Notes: generated by a model not told the origin, from the sequence alone. A stretch of DNA of 64,000 bases from Microbacterium sp. TPD7012 (GCF_003075395.1 NZ_QDFV01000003.1:248685-312684), one strand, 5' to 3'. Counted from the first letter of the stretch, positions 17,716-29,202 are shown. Numbers and translations: made by a program.

Positions 17716-17839
17716 TCTCCCATCCTTTCACCTCTCCGGCGTGAGGGCGTCCGCTGCTCTGGCGTAGGCTGTCAGGGTTGCCGTCGGCGCCAACTGCGCC
17801 CGACTCCGGTGACATCCCCTCACCCCTGGGAGTACATCT

Positions 17840-20392
17840 GTGCCTGGAGAGAACCTCACCCGCATCGAAGCGCAGGAGCGCCGCGACGTCGTCGACACCC
17901 AGTCGTACGAGGTGGCCCTCGATCTGACCAAGGGTGCCGAGGTCTTCGGCTCCCGCAGCGTCGTGCGCTTCAGCGCGACCCCTGAGAGCTTCACCTTCAT
18001 CGATCTGATCGCGCGCGAGGTCCGCGAGATCTCCCTCAACGGCGAGCAGCTCGATCCCGACGAGGTCTTCGCCGATTCGCGCATCGCCCTCACGGGGCTC
18101 CAGGCGGAGAACGTGCTGGTCGTCGACGCGGACTGCCTGTACACGAACACCGGGGAGGGACTGCACCGCTTCGTCGATCCGGTCGACGACGAGGTCTACC
18201 TCTACTCCCAGTTCGAGGTCCCGGACTCCCGTCGCGTGTTCGCGGTCTTCGAGCAGCCCGATCTGAAGGCCACGTTCCAGTTCACGATCACGGCGCCTTC
18301 GGCGTGGAAGGTCGTGTCCAACTCGCCGACGCCCGAGCCGATCGTCCACGACGACGACTCGATCGCGACCTGGGGCTTCGAGCCCACTCCCCGCATCTCC
18401 TCGTACATCACGGCGCTCGTCGCAGGGCCTTACGAGTCGACATTCTCGGAGCTGACGAGCGCGTCCGGCCGGGTCATCCCCCTCGGCGTCTACGGCCGCA
18501 AGAGCCTGTGGCAGCACCTCGACGCGGACTACATCTTCGACAAGACCCGCGAGGGCTTCGCATACTACGAGTCGAAGTTCGGCGTGCCGTATCCGTTCGC
18601 GAAGTACGACCAGCTCTTCGTGCCCGAGTTCAACGCCGGCGCGATGGAGAACGCGGGCGCCGTCACGTTCACCGAGACCTACGTGTTCCGCAGCAAGGTG
18701 ACCGACGCCGTCAAGGAGCGCCGTGTCGTCACGATCCTGCATGAGCTGGCGCACATGTGGTTCGGCGACCTGGTCACCATGAAGTGGTGGAACGACCTCT
18801 GGCTCAACGAGTCGTTCGCCGAGTGGGCGTCGACCATCGCCACCGCCGAGGCCACCGAGTGGACCGAGGCATGGACCACGTTCAACGCCATGGAGAAGAC
18901 CTGGGCGTACCGCCAGGACCAGCTTCCCTCCACGCATCCGATCGTCGCCGAGATCAACGACCTCGAGGACGTGCAGGTCAACTTCGACGGGATCACCTAC
19001 GCCAAGGGCGGCTCCGTCCTCAAGCAGCTCGCCGCCTGGGTCGGGATCGAGGCGTTCTTCGGCGGCGTCTCGCAGTACTTCCAGAAGCACTCCTGGGGCA
19101 ACACCGAGCTGAGCGACCTGCTCTCCGAACTCGAGGCCACGAGCGGTCGCGACCTCAGCACCTGGTCGAAGAAGTGGCTCGAGACCGCGGGCGTCAACAC
19201 CCTGGAGCCGGTCATCGCCGAAGGCGGCGACGGCACCATCTCGCGGTTCGCCGTCACCCAGACGGCACCGGCGGACTACCCGACGATCCGTCCGCACCGC
19301 CTCGGCATCGGCTTCTACACGCTGGCCGACGGATCGCTCACGCGCACGCACTACGTCGAGGTCGACGTCGACGGAGACCGCACGGAGGTGCCAGAGCTGC
19401 AGGGCATCAAGCGCCCCGATCTGGTGCTTCTCAACGACAACGATCTCGCCTACGCCAAGATCCGTCTCGACGAGAAGTCGCTGGCCACGGCGATCGCCCA
19501 CCTCGCCGACATCCATGACCCGCTGGCCCGCTCGCTGGTATGGGGCGCGGCCTGGGATCAGACGCGCGACGCCGAGACCCCGGCATCCGACTACATCGAC
19601 CTCGTGCTGGGCAACATCGGCCGCGAGACGGAGTCCACGACCGTCCGCACCACGCTCGGGCAGCTGCGGACCGCGGCGACGCTCTACGTGGCACCCGCCG
19701 ACCGCGAGGCCGCTCGCCTGAAGGTCGCCGACGGCATCTGGGCCCTCGCCGAGGCCGCCCAGCCCGGCAGCGACAGCCAGCTGCAGTTCGTCACCGCCTT
19801 CGCGAACGCCCTCGTCACGCCCGAGCACGCCGGGATCGTCGGGCGCCTGCGCTCCGGCGAGGAGACCCTCCCCGGGCTCGAGATCGACGCCGACCTGAAC
19901 TGGCAGCTGCTCGTCGGCCTCGCCACCATCGGTGCGACGGATGCCGGGTCCATCGATGCCGCCCTTGCCGCGGACAACACCGCCAAGGGTGGCGAGTTCG
20001 CGGCCCAGGCCCGTGCCGCCCTCCCCGACGCGGCGTCCAAGAAGGCCGCGTGGGCCTCGCTCGTCGAACGCGACGATGCTCCCAACACGATCGTCCGATC
20101 GGCAGCGCTCGGCTTCGTCCACCCCGCCGGAGCCGCGGCCCTGCGCGAGTTCGTGCCGGCGTACTTCGACATGCTGCTCCCCGTCTGGGAGTCGCGCTCG
20201 TACCAGATCGCGCAGTACCTCGTCGTCGGGCTGTTCCCGACGGCACTCGCGGACATCGCATTGCGTGACGCCACGCGCGCCTGGCTCGCCGGGAACCAGG
20301 ATGCCGCGCCGGCGCTGCGTCGGCTCGTCCTGGAGAACCTGGCCGACGTCGAGCGCGCGCTGGCCGCGCAGTCGCGCGACGCGGACGACTGA
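17840..20392 (+). CDS. pepN: Aminopeptidase N (M1 zinc metallopeptidase)
   Basis: An 850-residue M1 aminopeptidase, cytosolic, that trims N-terminal residues from peptides. GAMENAGAVTF binds the peptide N-terminus. The zinc site HELAH (H301, H305) with E324 in WLNESFAEW follows, with E302 catalytic. The ERAP1-like C-terminal domain fills the second half. GTG start with GGGAG eight bases upstream. A 12-bp hairpin follows the stop. Confidence 0.95.
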   Translation: MPGENLTRIEAQERRDVVDTQSYEVALDLTKGAEVFGSRSVVRFSATPESFTFIDLIAREVREISLNGEQLDPDEVFADSRIALTGLQAENVLVVDADCLYTNTGEGLHRFVDPVDDEVYLYSQFEVPDSRRVFAVFEQPDLKATFQFTITAPSAWKVVSNSPTPEPIVHDDDSIATWGFEPTPRISSYITALVAGPYESTFSELTSASGRVIPLGVYGRKSLWQHLDADYIFDKTREGFAYYESKFGVPYPFAKYDQLFVPEFNAGAMENAGAVTFTETYVFRSKVTDAVKERRVVTILHELAHMWFGDLVTMKWWNDLWLNESFAEWASTIATAEATEWTEAWTTFNAMEKTWAYRQDQLPSTHPIVAEINDLEDVQVNFDGITYAKGGSVLKQLAAWVGIEAFFGGVSQYFQKHSWGNTELSDLLSELEATSGRDLSTWSKKWLETAGVNTLEPVIAEGGDGTISRFAVTQTAPADYPTIRPHRLGIGFYTLADGSLTRTHYVEVDVDGDRTEVPELQGIKRPDLVLLNDNDLAYAKIRLDEKSLATAIAHLADIHDPLARSLVWGAAWDQTRDAETPASDYIDLVLGNIGRETESTTVRTTLGQLRTAATLYVAPADREAARLKVADGIWALAEAAQPGSDSQLQFVTAFANALVTPEHAGIVGRLRSGEETLPGLEIDADLNWQLLVGLATIGATDAGSIDAALAADNTAKGGEFAAQARAALPDAASKKAAWASLVERDDAPNTIVRSAALGFVHPAGAAALREFVPAYFDMLLPVWESRSYQIAQYLVVGLFPTALADIALRDATRAWLAGNQDAAPALRRLVLENLADVERALAAQSRDADD

Positions 20393-20399
20393 TCACCGT

Positions 20400-20435
20400 A
20401 CAGCCTCAGCGTCCGGCAGCGGGCGCTGAGGCTGT
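20400..20435 (+). terminator. Hairpin terminator after pepN
   Basis: ACAGCCTCAGCG and CGCTGAGGCTGT form a perfect 12-bp stem around a 12-base loop, seven bases past the pepN stop. The T-run is weak (TGTTCGG), which is common in high-GC hosts. Confidence 0.7.
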
Positions 20436-20467
20436 TCGGCATCCAGCCCGCGCAGAGGCCCGATCGC

Positions 20468-20473
20468 TAGGAT
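20468..20473 (+). promoter_or_regulatory. -10 box TAGGAT, mscS-globin operon
   Basis: TAGGAT, seven bases, then ATG at 20481. This spacing favours the ATG over the GTG three bases earlier, which would be too close. Confidence 0.5.
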
Positions 20474-20480
20474 CGGAGTG

Positions 20481-21554
20481 ATGATGATCCCCTTCGAGAA
20501 CGCACCCCCGACGACGCCGGAAGAGCTCCCGGAGTGGTGGAAGCAGACCCTCCTCGTGCTCGGCGACGTCGGCATGAAGGCGCTCGCCGTGGCGCTCATC
20601 CTCGTCAGCTGCATCGTGATCGGGCTCATCCTGCGCGTCGTCATCCGTCGCGTGGTGCATCGCATCGTCGACACCGCCAAGAACAAGGCGGCCGTCGACG
20701 ACACGCAGGCGCTCGAGCGCTCGCCGCTGTCGGACATGCGACTCGTGCAGCGCACGCGCACGCTCGGGACGATCCTGCAGAACATCGTGAACGTGATGCT
20801 CGTCGTGATCGCGCTCGTCCTCGTCGTCAGCGCCCTCTCCCCCGGCCTCCTCGGCTCTCTGACGCTGCTCACGGCCGCTGTCGGCGCGGGTCTCGGCTTC
20901 GGCGCGCAGAACATCGTCAAGGACGTGCTCAACGGCATCTTCATCGTCGCAGAGGACCAGATCGGCATCGGGGATGTCGTCGACCTCGGCCTCGCGAGCG
21001 GCGTGGTCGAGTACGTCAGCGTGCGCATCACCCAGATCCGCGACGTGAACGGGACGCTCTGGTACGTGCGCAACGGCGAAGTGACCCGCATCGGCAACAT
21101 GTCGCAGGGCTGGGCGCGGGCGATCATCGATCTCGGCGTACCGGCGGATTCCGACCTGGAACAGGTCGAGCACACGATGCTGGAGACCGCGCAGGGGCTC
21201 GCCAAGGATCCCAAGTGGCGCACCCGCATCATCGAGAAGCCCGAGCTCTGGGGCCTCGAGTCGATCGGCGGTGACGCGCTCGTCGTGCGCATCGTGATCA
21301 AGGCGCGGGCCAACGCGAAGGACGACGTCGCGCAGGAGCTCCGCCGTCGCCTTCGCGCTGCGCTGGCCGAGAAGGAGATCGCGGTGCCGAGCATGGTCGA
21401 GGTCGCCCCGACGGGACTCGACGGAGCGCGTCGCGTCCGCGGAGCGAATCCACCCCGGACCCGCCCCAACGCCGTGACCGGAGTCCCGGTCATCCCGGAT
21501 CGCGGGATCTGGCGGCGCAAGAAGCCGACCGACGACGGGAGCCCCCAGAAGTGA
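20481..21554 (+). CDS. MscS-family mechanosensitive channel
   Basis: A 357-residue membrane protein. It has three hydrophobic segments (about residues 27-50, 105-130 and 130-150), the last being the Gly/Ala-rich pore helix [20 protein letters not shown]. The MscS beta domain follows with [17 protein letters not shown] sequence and a charged C-tail. It opens under membrane tension to release solutes in osmotic downshift. Its stop overlaps the globin start as GTGA, so the two are one transcript. Confidence 0.88.
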   Translation: MMIPFENAPPTTPEELPEWWKQTLLVLGDVGMKALAVALILVSCIVIGLILRVVIRRVVHRIVDTAKNKAAVDDTQALERSPLSDMRLVQRTRTLGTILQNIVNVMLVVIALVLVVSALSPGLLGSLTLLTAAVGAGLGFGAQNIVKDVLNGIFIVAEDQIGIGDVVDLGLASGVVEYVSVRITQIRDVNGTLWYVRNGEVTRIGNMSQGWARAIIDLGVPADSDLEQVEHTMLETAQGLAKDPKWRTRIIEKPELWGLESIGGDALVVRIVIKARANAKDDVAQELRRRLRAALAEKEIAVPSMVEVAPTGLDGARRVRGANPPRTRPNAVTGVPVIPDRGIWRRKKPTDDGSPQK

Positions 21555-22000
21555 CGTTCTACGACGAGGTCGGCGGACACGAGACGTTCGCGAAGATCGT
21601 CTCGGTGTTCTACCGCGAGGTGGCACTCGATCCCGTGCTCAAGCCGATGTACCCCGAGGAGGATCTCGGGCCCGCCGAGCAGCGGCTGCTGATGTTCCTC
21701 GAGCAGTACTGGGGCGGCCCGACGACCTATGGCGAGACGCGAGGGCACCCACGCCTGCGCATGCGGCACATGCCGTTCCACGTGGATCCCGACGCGCGGG
21801 ATCGTTGGCTCCGTCACATGCGGACCGCCGTGGACGAGGCGCAGTTGTCGCCCCTGCACGAATCCACGCTCTGGGACTACCTGGAGCGGGCCGCCTATGC
21901 CATGGTGAACACACTCGAGCCGTCGGGGATCGGCACCGCCACGGGCGGGCGTCCCACGCTCGAGACCCGATCACGTCAGGAATCAACGGAGAACTCATGA
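21551..22000 (+). CDS. glbO: Truncated haemoglobin, group II (TrHbO type)
   Basis: A 149-residue 2-over-2 globin. The start [21 protein letters not shown], the [18 protein letters not shown] segment and the proximal His in MRHMPFHV followed by the conserved Trp in DRWLRHM are group II marks. It is cytosolic, binding O2 and handling NO or peroxide. It overlaps mscS upstream (GTGA) and the flavoprotein downstream (ATGA). Being last-but-one in this tight operon, it may serve the flavoprotein's redox chemistry, but that is inference. Confidence 0.9.
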   Translation: MTFYDEVGGHETFAKIVSVFYREVALDPVLKPMYPEEDLGPAEQRLLMFLEQYWGGPTTYGETRGHPRLRMRHMPFHVDPDARDRWLRHMRTAVDEAQLSPLHESTLWDYLERAAYAMVNTLEPSGIGTATGGRPTLETRSRQESTENS

Positions 22001-23655
22001 CGAAGACGCCCCTGTCCACTGATGTCCTGGTGATCGGATGGGGGCTGTCCGGGCTGGTCGCCGCCGCCGAGGCCCTCGCGGCCGGGCGCCGCGTGATCCT
22101 GATCGACCAGGAGCCGCGGACGAATCTCGGCGGACAGGCGTGGTGGTCCTTCGGCGGGCTCTTCTTCATCGACTCGCCGGAGCAGCGGCGGCTCGGCATC
22201 AAGGACTCGCTCGAACTCGCGACGCAGGACTGGTTCGGCAACGCGGGCTTCGATCGCCCGGAGGACGAATGGCCGAGGCGATGGGCGGAGGCCTATCTGC
22301 AGTTCGCGGCCGGCGAGAAGCGCGCCTGGCTGCGCGAGCGCGGGGTCGGGTTCTTCCCCGTCGTCGGCTGGGCGGAACGAGGAGGCTACGGGGCCCTCGG
22401 GCCGGGCAACTCGGTTCCGCGCTTCCACATCACATGGGGAACCGGGCCGGGGGTCGTCGCGCCGTTCGCCGCCGCGATCGAACAGGGAGAGCGCGAGGGG
22501 CATCTCACGGTGCTCCCGCGCCATCGCGTGGCCGAGCTGATCGTCACCGACGGGGTCGTCACAGGTGCACGGGGTGAGGTGCTGGCGACGAGCGGCGCGC
22601 GTCGCGGCGCCGAGTCCTCGCGCGAGGTCATCGGCGCTTTCGAGATCTCTGCCGGCGCCACGATCGTCTCGTCCGGCGGTATCGGAGGGAACCACGACCT
22701 CGTGCGGGCCGCCTGGCCCTCGCGCCTGGGCACGCCGCCCGAACACATGCTCACCGGGGTTCCCGCGTACGTCGACGGCTCGATGCAGGCCGTCAGCGAG
22801 GCCGCCGGCGCCCGCCTGATCAACGGCGACCGGATGTGGCACTACGTCGAGGGCATCACGAACTGGGATCCGGTCTGGCCGTCGCACGGCATCCGGATCC
22901 TCCCCGGCCCGTCCTCCCTCTGGCTCGATGCGACCGGCAAGCGGCTTCCGGTGCCGCTGTTCCCCGGGTTCGACACGCTCGGCACCCTCGCGCATCTGCG
23001 CACGACCGGTCACGACCACTCCTGGTTCGTGACCTCGCGGAGCATCGTCGAGAAGGAGTTCGCGCTCTCGGGCAGCGAGCAGAATCCGGATCTCACCGGC
23101 AAGGACGTCGGTCTGCTGCTCAAGTCCCGTCTCGCGAAGGGTCCGACCGGTCCCGTCCAGGCGTTCCTCGACGAAGGCGAGGACTTCATCGTCGAGGGCG
23201 ATCTCGAATCCCTGCTCGAGCAGATGCAGCGGCATCCGGGCGGCGAGGCTCTCGACATCGACGCGGTCCGCCGCGAGGTCGTCGCCCGCGACCTCGAGAT
23301 GGACAACGACTTCACCAAGGACGCGCAGATCGGCATGCTGCGATCGATGCGCAGCTACCGCGGCGACAAGCTGATCCGCACCGCGGCGCCGCATCGCCTG
23401 CAGGATCCGGCGGCCGGTCCCCTCATCGCGGTCAAACTGCATGTGCTCACGCGGAAGTCGCTGGGTGGCATCAACACCGATCTCGACGGGCGGGCGCTCG
23501 ATGCCTCAGGAGTCCCCATCCCCGGACTGTACGCGGCCGGAGAGGCCAGCGGCTTCGGGGGCGGCGGGGTCCACGGGTACCGCGCGCTGGAGGGAACCTT
23601 CCTCGGCGGATGCCTGTTCTCCGGTCGCCAGGCGGGACGCGCCGCCTCTCGCTGA
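21997..23655 (+). CDS. FAD-binding dehydrogenase (fumarate reductase/3-ketosteroid dehydrogenase fold)
   Basis: A 552-residue flavoprotein. The dinucleotide motif [17 protein letters not shown] starts near residue 14. Family-specific [17 protein letters not shown] follows, and the C-terminus closes the FAD site ([22 protein letters not shown]). It resembles the 'FAD-binding dehydrogenase' subgroup (PRK12834 type, from memory) rather than a true succinate dehydrogenase, as no iron-sulfur partner is nearby. Substrate unknown. The ATGA overlap with the globin stop fixes the start. Confidence 0.87.
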   Translation: MTKTPLSTDVLVIGWGLSGLVAAAEALAAGRRVILIDQEPRTNLGGQAWWSFGGLFFIDSPEQRRLGIKDSLELATQDWFGNAGFDRPEDEWPRRWAEAYLQFAAGEKRAWLRERGVGFFPVVGWAERGGYGALGPGNSVPRFHITWGTGPGVVAPFAAAIEQGEREGHLTVLPRHRVAELIVTDGVVTGARGEVLATSGARRGAESSREVIGAFEISAGATIVSSGGIGGNHDLVRAAWPSRLGTPPEHMLTGVPAYVDGSMQAVSEAAGARLINGDRMWHYVEGITNWDPVWPSHGIRILPGPSSLWLDATGKRLPVPLFPGFDTLGTLAHLRTTGHDHSWFVTSRSIVEKEFALSGSEQNPDLTGKDVGLLLKSRLAKGPTGPVQAFLDEGEDFIVEGDLESLLEQMQRHPGGEALDIDAVRREVVARDLEMDNDFTKDAQIGMLRSMRSYRGDKLIRTAAPHRLQDPAAGPLIAVKLHVLTRKSLGGINTDLDGRALDASGVPIPGLYAAGEASGFGGGGVHGYRALEGTFLGGCLFSGRQAGRAASR

Positions 23656-23702
23656 AGTACTTCCGGCCCGTGAACAGTCGGGAAGAACGTCGGAGGGCGG
23701 CT

Positions 23703-24368
23703 CTAGCCGGCGCTGCCCGTATCGCGGACGGCGGTCAGACCGGATGCGACCGGTCCGCGAGCGAGCACGTGCCCGCGCCGGAACGCCAGGCGGGTCCACC
23801 GTCCCGACTGCATCACGGGCACGTCCTCCTCGCCCGAGATGAAGCCCAGGGCGTCTGCGGCGAAGGCGATCCCGCGGGGCAGGCCGCCGAGATCCTCGTC
23901 GGGTTCGCCCCAGATCGCGGCCCGCAGCGCACGGACGGCCTCCTCGCCCGAGCCCGGTGTCGCTCCTCGCGCGACGGCGGAGATGCCCCACTGCGCGCGT
24001 TGAGCGATCATCGACGCCGGCAGCGTCGCCGCCGGCGTCCAGTCCCCGCGCGGCGGTGCCACTCCGGCCCACGCGGGCGAGAGCCCGGTCTCCGGGAGCG
24101 TCAGCTGCAGGGGATCGTCGGTCGCGGCGAGTTGATCGACCACGATGTCGCATTCGAGTTCGGGGTCGGCGTGCACGATGCGCATCGCGAGGACGGTCGG
24201 CGTGCTGTCGAAGAGCCCGTGCGGAGCCAGAGCCGCCGTGGTCAGCGCGAGGACTCCCCTCGACGCCTGCAGCCGCACACCGTCGTCGGTGATCCTCGTC
24301 GCCCGCCCCACGAACGTGAGGACGTCCTTCGCAGTGTCGGGGTCGGCGAGGAGAAGCTGATGCGGCAC
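23703..24368 (-). CDS. Hypothetical actinobacterial protein, 221 residues
   Basis: I do not recognise a functional family. The protein is soluble, with no signal peptide or membrane segment. It opens MPHQLLLADPDTAKDVLTFVGRA, has several Trp-containing loops (LSPAWAGVAPPRGDWTP) and ends FRRGHVLARGPVASGL. GTG start, with TAGTTT seven bases upstream. It is divergent from tesB, whose promoter would overlap on the other strand. Confidence 0.7.
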   Translation of the reverse strand: MPHQLLLADPDTAKDVLTFVGRATRITDDGVRLQASRGVLALTTAALAPHGLFDSTPTVLAMRIVHADPELECDIVVDQLAATDDPLQLTLPETGLSPAWAGVAPPRGDWTPAATLPASMIAQRAQWGISAVARGATPGSGEEAVRALRAAIWGEPDEDLGGLPRGIAFAADALGFISGEEDVPVMQSGRWTRLAFRRGHVLARGPVASGLTAVRDTGSAG

Positions 24369-24375
24369 GAGCTCT

Positions 24376-24381
24376 AAACTA
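24376..24381 (-). promoter_or_regulatory. -10 box TAGTTT, 221-residue hypothetical
   Basis: TAGTTT, seven bases (AGAGCTC), then GTG. Read on the plus strand the same bases begin TAAACT, another possible -10 that could serve tesB, so the two promoters may compete. Confidence 0.45.
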
Positions 24382-24418
24382 CCAACGGACCGGTGCCCGC
24401 GGTCGCGGAGAGGAAAGA

Positions 24419-25303
24419 ATGAGCCCCGAAGACCACGCCGCCCAGACGGTCGAGCGACTGCTCGATGTCCTCGATCTCGAGGTGACGCAGGCGCGAACCA
24501 CCGAGGACATCTTCACCGGAGCATCTCATCCGATGCCGACCGGCCGGATCTACGGCGGGCAGGTGCTGGCACAGAGCCTCATCGCCGCCGAGCGCACCCT
24601 CCCCGAGGACCGTGCCGTCCACTCGATGCACGGCTACTTCCTTCGGCCGGGGGACGCGAGCCAGGGCATCACGATCGCGGTCGACCGCATCCACGACGGC
24701 AGGTCGTTCTCGACGCGGCGCTCCCAGGCCTACCAGAACGGCGTGCCGATCTTCTCGATGATCGCGTCCTTCCAAGATGCCGATCCGGGTGTCGAGCATG
24801 CGGAGCCGATGCCGGAGGATGTGCCGGCGCCCGAGGATCTCTCGCCGGACGAGGACCGCGTGGCGGGGCTCCCCGGCGGGACAGCACGGATGCTGAGCGA
24901 ACGAGCCGCAGATATCCGCCATGTCGACTCGCCCCTCTATCTGCCGAGCGACGATCCGCATGTGGCCAGGCAGGCGGTGTGGATGCGCATGCGCGCACCG
25001 CTCCCCGACGATCAGCGGCTGCACCGCGCCGCGCTCGCTTACCTGAGCGACATGACGATCCAGGAGTCGATCCTGCGGGCGCACGGTGTGTACTGGGCGA
25101 TGCCGGGACTCAAGGTCGCGAGCCTCGACCACGCGATGTGGTGGCACCGCCCGGCACGGGTGGACGAGTGGCTCCTGTACGTGCAGGAGTCACCGAACGC
25201 ACGGGGCGGTCGAGGACTCGCCACCGGACGGATCTACTCCCGCGAGGGCGGTCTCGTCGCCAGCGTCGCGCAGGAGATCATGATCCGCGTCCCCGCCGAC
25301 TAG
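24419..25303 (+). CDS. tesB: Acyl-CoA thioesterase II (TesB)
   Basis: A 294-residue double-hotdog thioesterase that hydrolyses acyl-CoA to free acid and CoA. The first hotdog has RIYGGQVLAQSLIAAERTL and MHGYFLRPGD. The second has AYLSDMTIQES, GLKVASLDHAMWWHRPAR and GRGLATGRIYSREG, matching the Asp/Thr/Gln catalytic set of TesB. An SD of GAGAGGAAAG precedes the ATG. It is convergent with the HNH gene, overlapping by 4 bases. Confidence 0.93.
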   Translation: MSPEDHAAQTVERLLDVLDLEVTQARTTEDIFTGASHPMPTGRIYGGQVLAQSLIAAERTLPEDRAVHSMHGYFLRPGDASQGITIAVDRIHDGRSFSTRRSQAYQNGVPIFSMIASFQDADPGVEHAEPMPEDVPAPEDLSPDEDRVAGLPGGTARMLSERAADIRHVDSPLYLPSDDPHVARQAVWMRMRAPLPDDQRLHRAALAYLSDMTIQESILRAHGVYWAMPGLKVASLDHAMWWHRPARVDEWLLYVQESPNARGGRGLATGRIYSREGGLVASVAQEIMIRVPAD

Positions 25304-25668
25304 TCCGCGGTGAGCGTGGGCAGGATCTCGGCGTAGCGGACGAGGAAGGCGCGCTCGTCGAGCCTCTTGCGGCGCAGCCACCCGGTGACCTCGCTGTTGC
25401 TCTTGCTCGCGTTGCAGGACGCGCAGGCGGGGACGACGTTCTCGAGCGTGTAGCGTCCGCCCCGCGAGATCGGCATGATGCAGTCGCGCTGGAGCCCGTC
25501 ACCCTGGGCTCCGCAGTACGCGCACCCGCCCCAGGCCGCAACGAGATCGGCCCACTGCGACGCGGTGAGGTCGTTGGTCACCTTGTCGAGCCGGCGCTGT
25601 CGTCGCTTCGCGTAGCGGGCACGCGCGGCCGCTGACGTGGTGGCGGGGAATCGTCGGCGTGAGGGCAC
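25300..25668 (-). CDS. HNH endonuclease domain protein
   Basis: A 122-residue stand-alone HNH protein. The zinc-ribbon CAYCGAQGDG, the catalytic region around CIMPISRGGRYTLENVVPAC and the second pair ACASCNASKSN fit the HNH fold. The N-terminus is strongly basic, as expected for DNA binding. No methylase or phage gene is nearby, so it is a genomic HNH of unknown biological role. GTG start six bases after TACCGT. Confidence 0.82.
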   Translation of the reverse strand: MPSRRRFPATTSAAARARYAKRRQRRLDKVTNDLTASQWADLVAAWGGCAYCGAQGDGLQRDCIMPISRGGRYTLENVVPACASCNASKSNSEVTGWLRRKRLDERAFLVRYAEILPTLTAD

Positions 25669-25674
25669 ACGACG

Positions 25675-25680
25675 ACGGTA
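25675..25680 (-). promoter_or_regulatory. -10 box TACCGT, HNH gene
   Basis: TACCGT, six bases (CGTCGT), then GTG. There is no SD upstream of the GTG. Confidence 0.5.
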
Positions 25681-25703
25681 CCGCGCCGGCGGGCGGAATC
25701 CGG

Positions 25704-26179
25704 TCAGCGGTGCGCGTACTCGATCGACGATCCCACGTAGGGCTCCCAGGCGTCGCGCATCTCCTGCGTCAGGCGAGTCGGACGACCGCTCGCGGCGTCC
25801 ACCAGGACGATCACGGCCGTCGAGCGGGCATAGATCATCCGCGGCTGAGCCTCAGGGTCGTTGTGCACCTCGTAGCAGACCTCGATGCTCGAGCCGCCGA
25901 GCTTTCCGAACCACATCTGCACCTCGAGCGGGCGACGCTGATACGGCACCGGAGCGAGGTACTCGATCTCCTGCCGGGCGATGAGGGTGAGGATCCCCTC
26001 CTCGATGCCGGAGTCGAGGACAGCCGTCGGCGGCGCCTCCTCCCCCGGTCCCGCACGCCAGAAGGCCCGGACCCGCGCCTCCTCGAGCAGCTTGAGCATC
26101 GAGGTGTTGTTGACGTGGTTGAAGGCATCCAGATCACCCCAGCGCAGGTGGATCGGGATGTGCAGGCGAGGCGATGACA

Positions 26180-26180
<1 letters not shown>
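25704..26180 (-). CDS. 4-hydroxybenzoyl-CoA-type acyl-CoA thioesterase
   Basis: A 158-residue single-hotdog thioesterase. LRWGDLDAFNHVNNTSMLKLLEEARV is the 4HBT active-site segment (Asp and His-Val-Asn-Asn). It probably hydrolyses short acyl-CoAs. Its ATG shares one base with the ettA stop (TGATG), so it is translated from the ettA transcript. Upstream in-frame sequence is Arg-rich and is the shadow of ettA. Confidence 0.88.
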
Positions 26181-27859
<1,679 letters not shown>

Positions 27860-27922
27860 CGAAAACCGCTCCTTCTGTTGGCGTCGAAGATCGACACTCC
27901 AGCCTACCGGCCCGTGGCTGTG

Positions 27923-28420
27923 TCACCAGTCGATCGGGCGAGTCGTGCCGACGAGGCAGCGCCCTTCCGCCAGCTGAGGCATCACGGCCGTGACGACCTG
28001 TCCCGTCGACGGACCGACCTGCCCGATCAGGCATTCGTCATCGCCCCAGCGCACCGAGAACTGCAGGCTCTCCGCCGTGTTGCCGACCGTCGTGAGGTCT
28101 TGCGTGACCTGCATCGCTGCGCGGTCGAACCCGGCGGCGATGAGAGCGTCGATGTACGCGCGACCCGACCCCTGCTGATCCGTAGTCCAGATGCTCTCCG
28201 AGACACGCGTGAACACGGGGAGGTTGTCCTCGGCGGTGCCGTCCGGCACCAGCACCGGATCTGGCGCCGCCTCGGAGTCCGGTGCGGGCGAAGTCTCGGC
28301 GGTTGGCGACGCGACCGGCTCGGCACCGGGCCCGCAGGCGGAGAGGACGAACAGCCCGGCAACGAGAGCCAGGGCGGAGGCGGCCTTCAGCGGCGCCGCA
28401 GAGACCGGTCGACGAAGCAC
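27923..28420 (-). CDS. Secreted lipoprotein
   Basis: A 165-residue protein. The signal peptide runs to a lipobox LSAC (Cys29), then comes a Pro/Ala/Glu-rich linker and a folded domain from about residue 62 (EDNLPVFTRVSESIWTTD). Two further Cys (DDECLIG and EGRCLVG) could form a disulfide outside the cell. It resembles DUF6993-type actinobacterial lipoproteins from memory. Function unknown. Confidence 0.8.
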   Translation of the reverse strand: MLRRPVSAAPLKAASALALVAGLFVLSACGPGAEPVASPTAETSPAPDSEAAPDPVLVPDGTAEDNLPVFTRVSESIWTTDQQGSGRAYIDALIAAGFDRAAMQVTQDLTTVGNTAESLQFSVRWGDDECLIGQVGPSTGQVVTAVMPQLAEGRCLVGTTRPIDW

Positions 28421-28426
28421 GTGCTG

Positions 28427-28432
28427 AGTCTA
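28427..28432 (-). promoter_or_regulatory. -10 box TAGACT, lipoprotein gene
   Basis: TAGACT, six bases (CAGCAC), then GTG. It matches the boxes of gatC, ligA, mnmA and lysE exactly. Confidence 0.6.
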
Positions 28433-28492
28433 CGGGCAGCGACCGTGATGACCGCGCCGCCGACCGGTCCCGATCCTCTCCCTTCGTCGCGC

Positions 28493-29032
28493 TCAGTGCG
28501 AGGCGACGCGATCAGCTGTGGCGCCCGCCGGCACCTCTGCCCACGAGATGTCCAGATCGGGCAGTTCTCGGTCGCCGTCGGGCTCGTCGGTTGCGCCGGG
28601 GTCGGTGTCGACTCGCTGATCGGCAGCCGTCGGTCCTTCCGCGGCCCCGTGCACGCCGGCATCCGTCGGCGTCGCTCGGCTGCGGGCGAGGAACGCGCTG
28701 GTCCCCCACCGCAGATCGTGCCCGATCGCGTCGGCGATGATGTCGACGCTGGTGCCCTGCTTGCCGTTGCTCTCCCAGCTGCGGATCCGGAGCCGACCCG
28801 TGACGATGACGCTGTCTCCGGTTCGCAGCGACGCCTTGGAGTGCTCGCCCAGCTGCCGGAATGCGGCGACCGAGAACCAGTTGGTCTCCGAATCGACCCA
28901 TGCCTGGGTCACGGTGTCGAACCGACGGTGCGTGCTGGCGAGTCGGAAGTTCGTGACCGGAGCCCCTCCTGTCGTCTGTCCCTGCGTCGGATCGGTGGCG
29001 ACCCTTCCGATGATGGTGACGGTGTCGATCAT
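28493..29032 (-). CDS. Single-stranded DNA-binding protein paralogue without the acidic tip
   Basis: A 179-residue SSB. The OB-fold is at about residues 1-110 (MIDTVTIIGRVATDPTQG, later DSVIVTGRLRIRSWE). The tail is acidic early but ends ATADRVASH and lacks the DDIPF-like tip used to recruit repair proteins, so it is probably an accessory (SsbB-like) copy rather than the replicative one. The start was chosen at MIDTVTII with a GAGAGGA site. Nearby is an SOS-like box on the other side of the gap. Confidence 0.85.
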   Translation of the reverse strand: MIDTVTIIGRVATDPTQGQTTGGAPVTNFRLASTHRRFDTVTQAWVDSETNWFSVAAFRQLGEHSKASLRTGDSVIVTGRLRIRSWESNGKQGTSVDIIADAIGHDLRWGTSAFLARSRATPTDAGVHGAAEGPTAADQRVDTDPGATDEPDGDRELPDLDISWAEVPAGATADRVASH

Positions 29033-29202
29033 TCTCAGTCCTCTCGATGACCGGGTCCAACGCCCGGATCGCACCAGCGTGCGGCATCCCGCTGCGCCCC
29101 GAACTCGCAGAAGACGGGATCGGTGGACACTCCGCGCCAGATTCGGTGTGTGCAGGACAGCTTTCGGAGCCCCTGTCGGCGACGGCGACCGAATGTCGGT
29201 GG
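29033..29202. other. Gene-free stretch between ssb and the SOS-type locus
   Basis: No convincing gene, hairpin or RNA element is seen in these 170 bases. They probably carry the divergent promoters, with the SOS-like box at their right-hand edge. Confidence 0.5.

Noticed and set aside
17045..20122. A thousand-residue frame antisense to pepN and running into hemH
   Set aside because: It is antisense to two well-recognised enzymes and carries no motif of its own.
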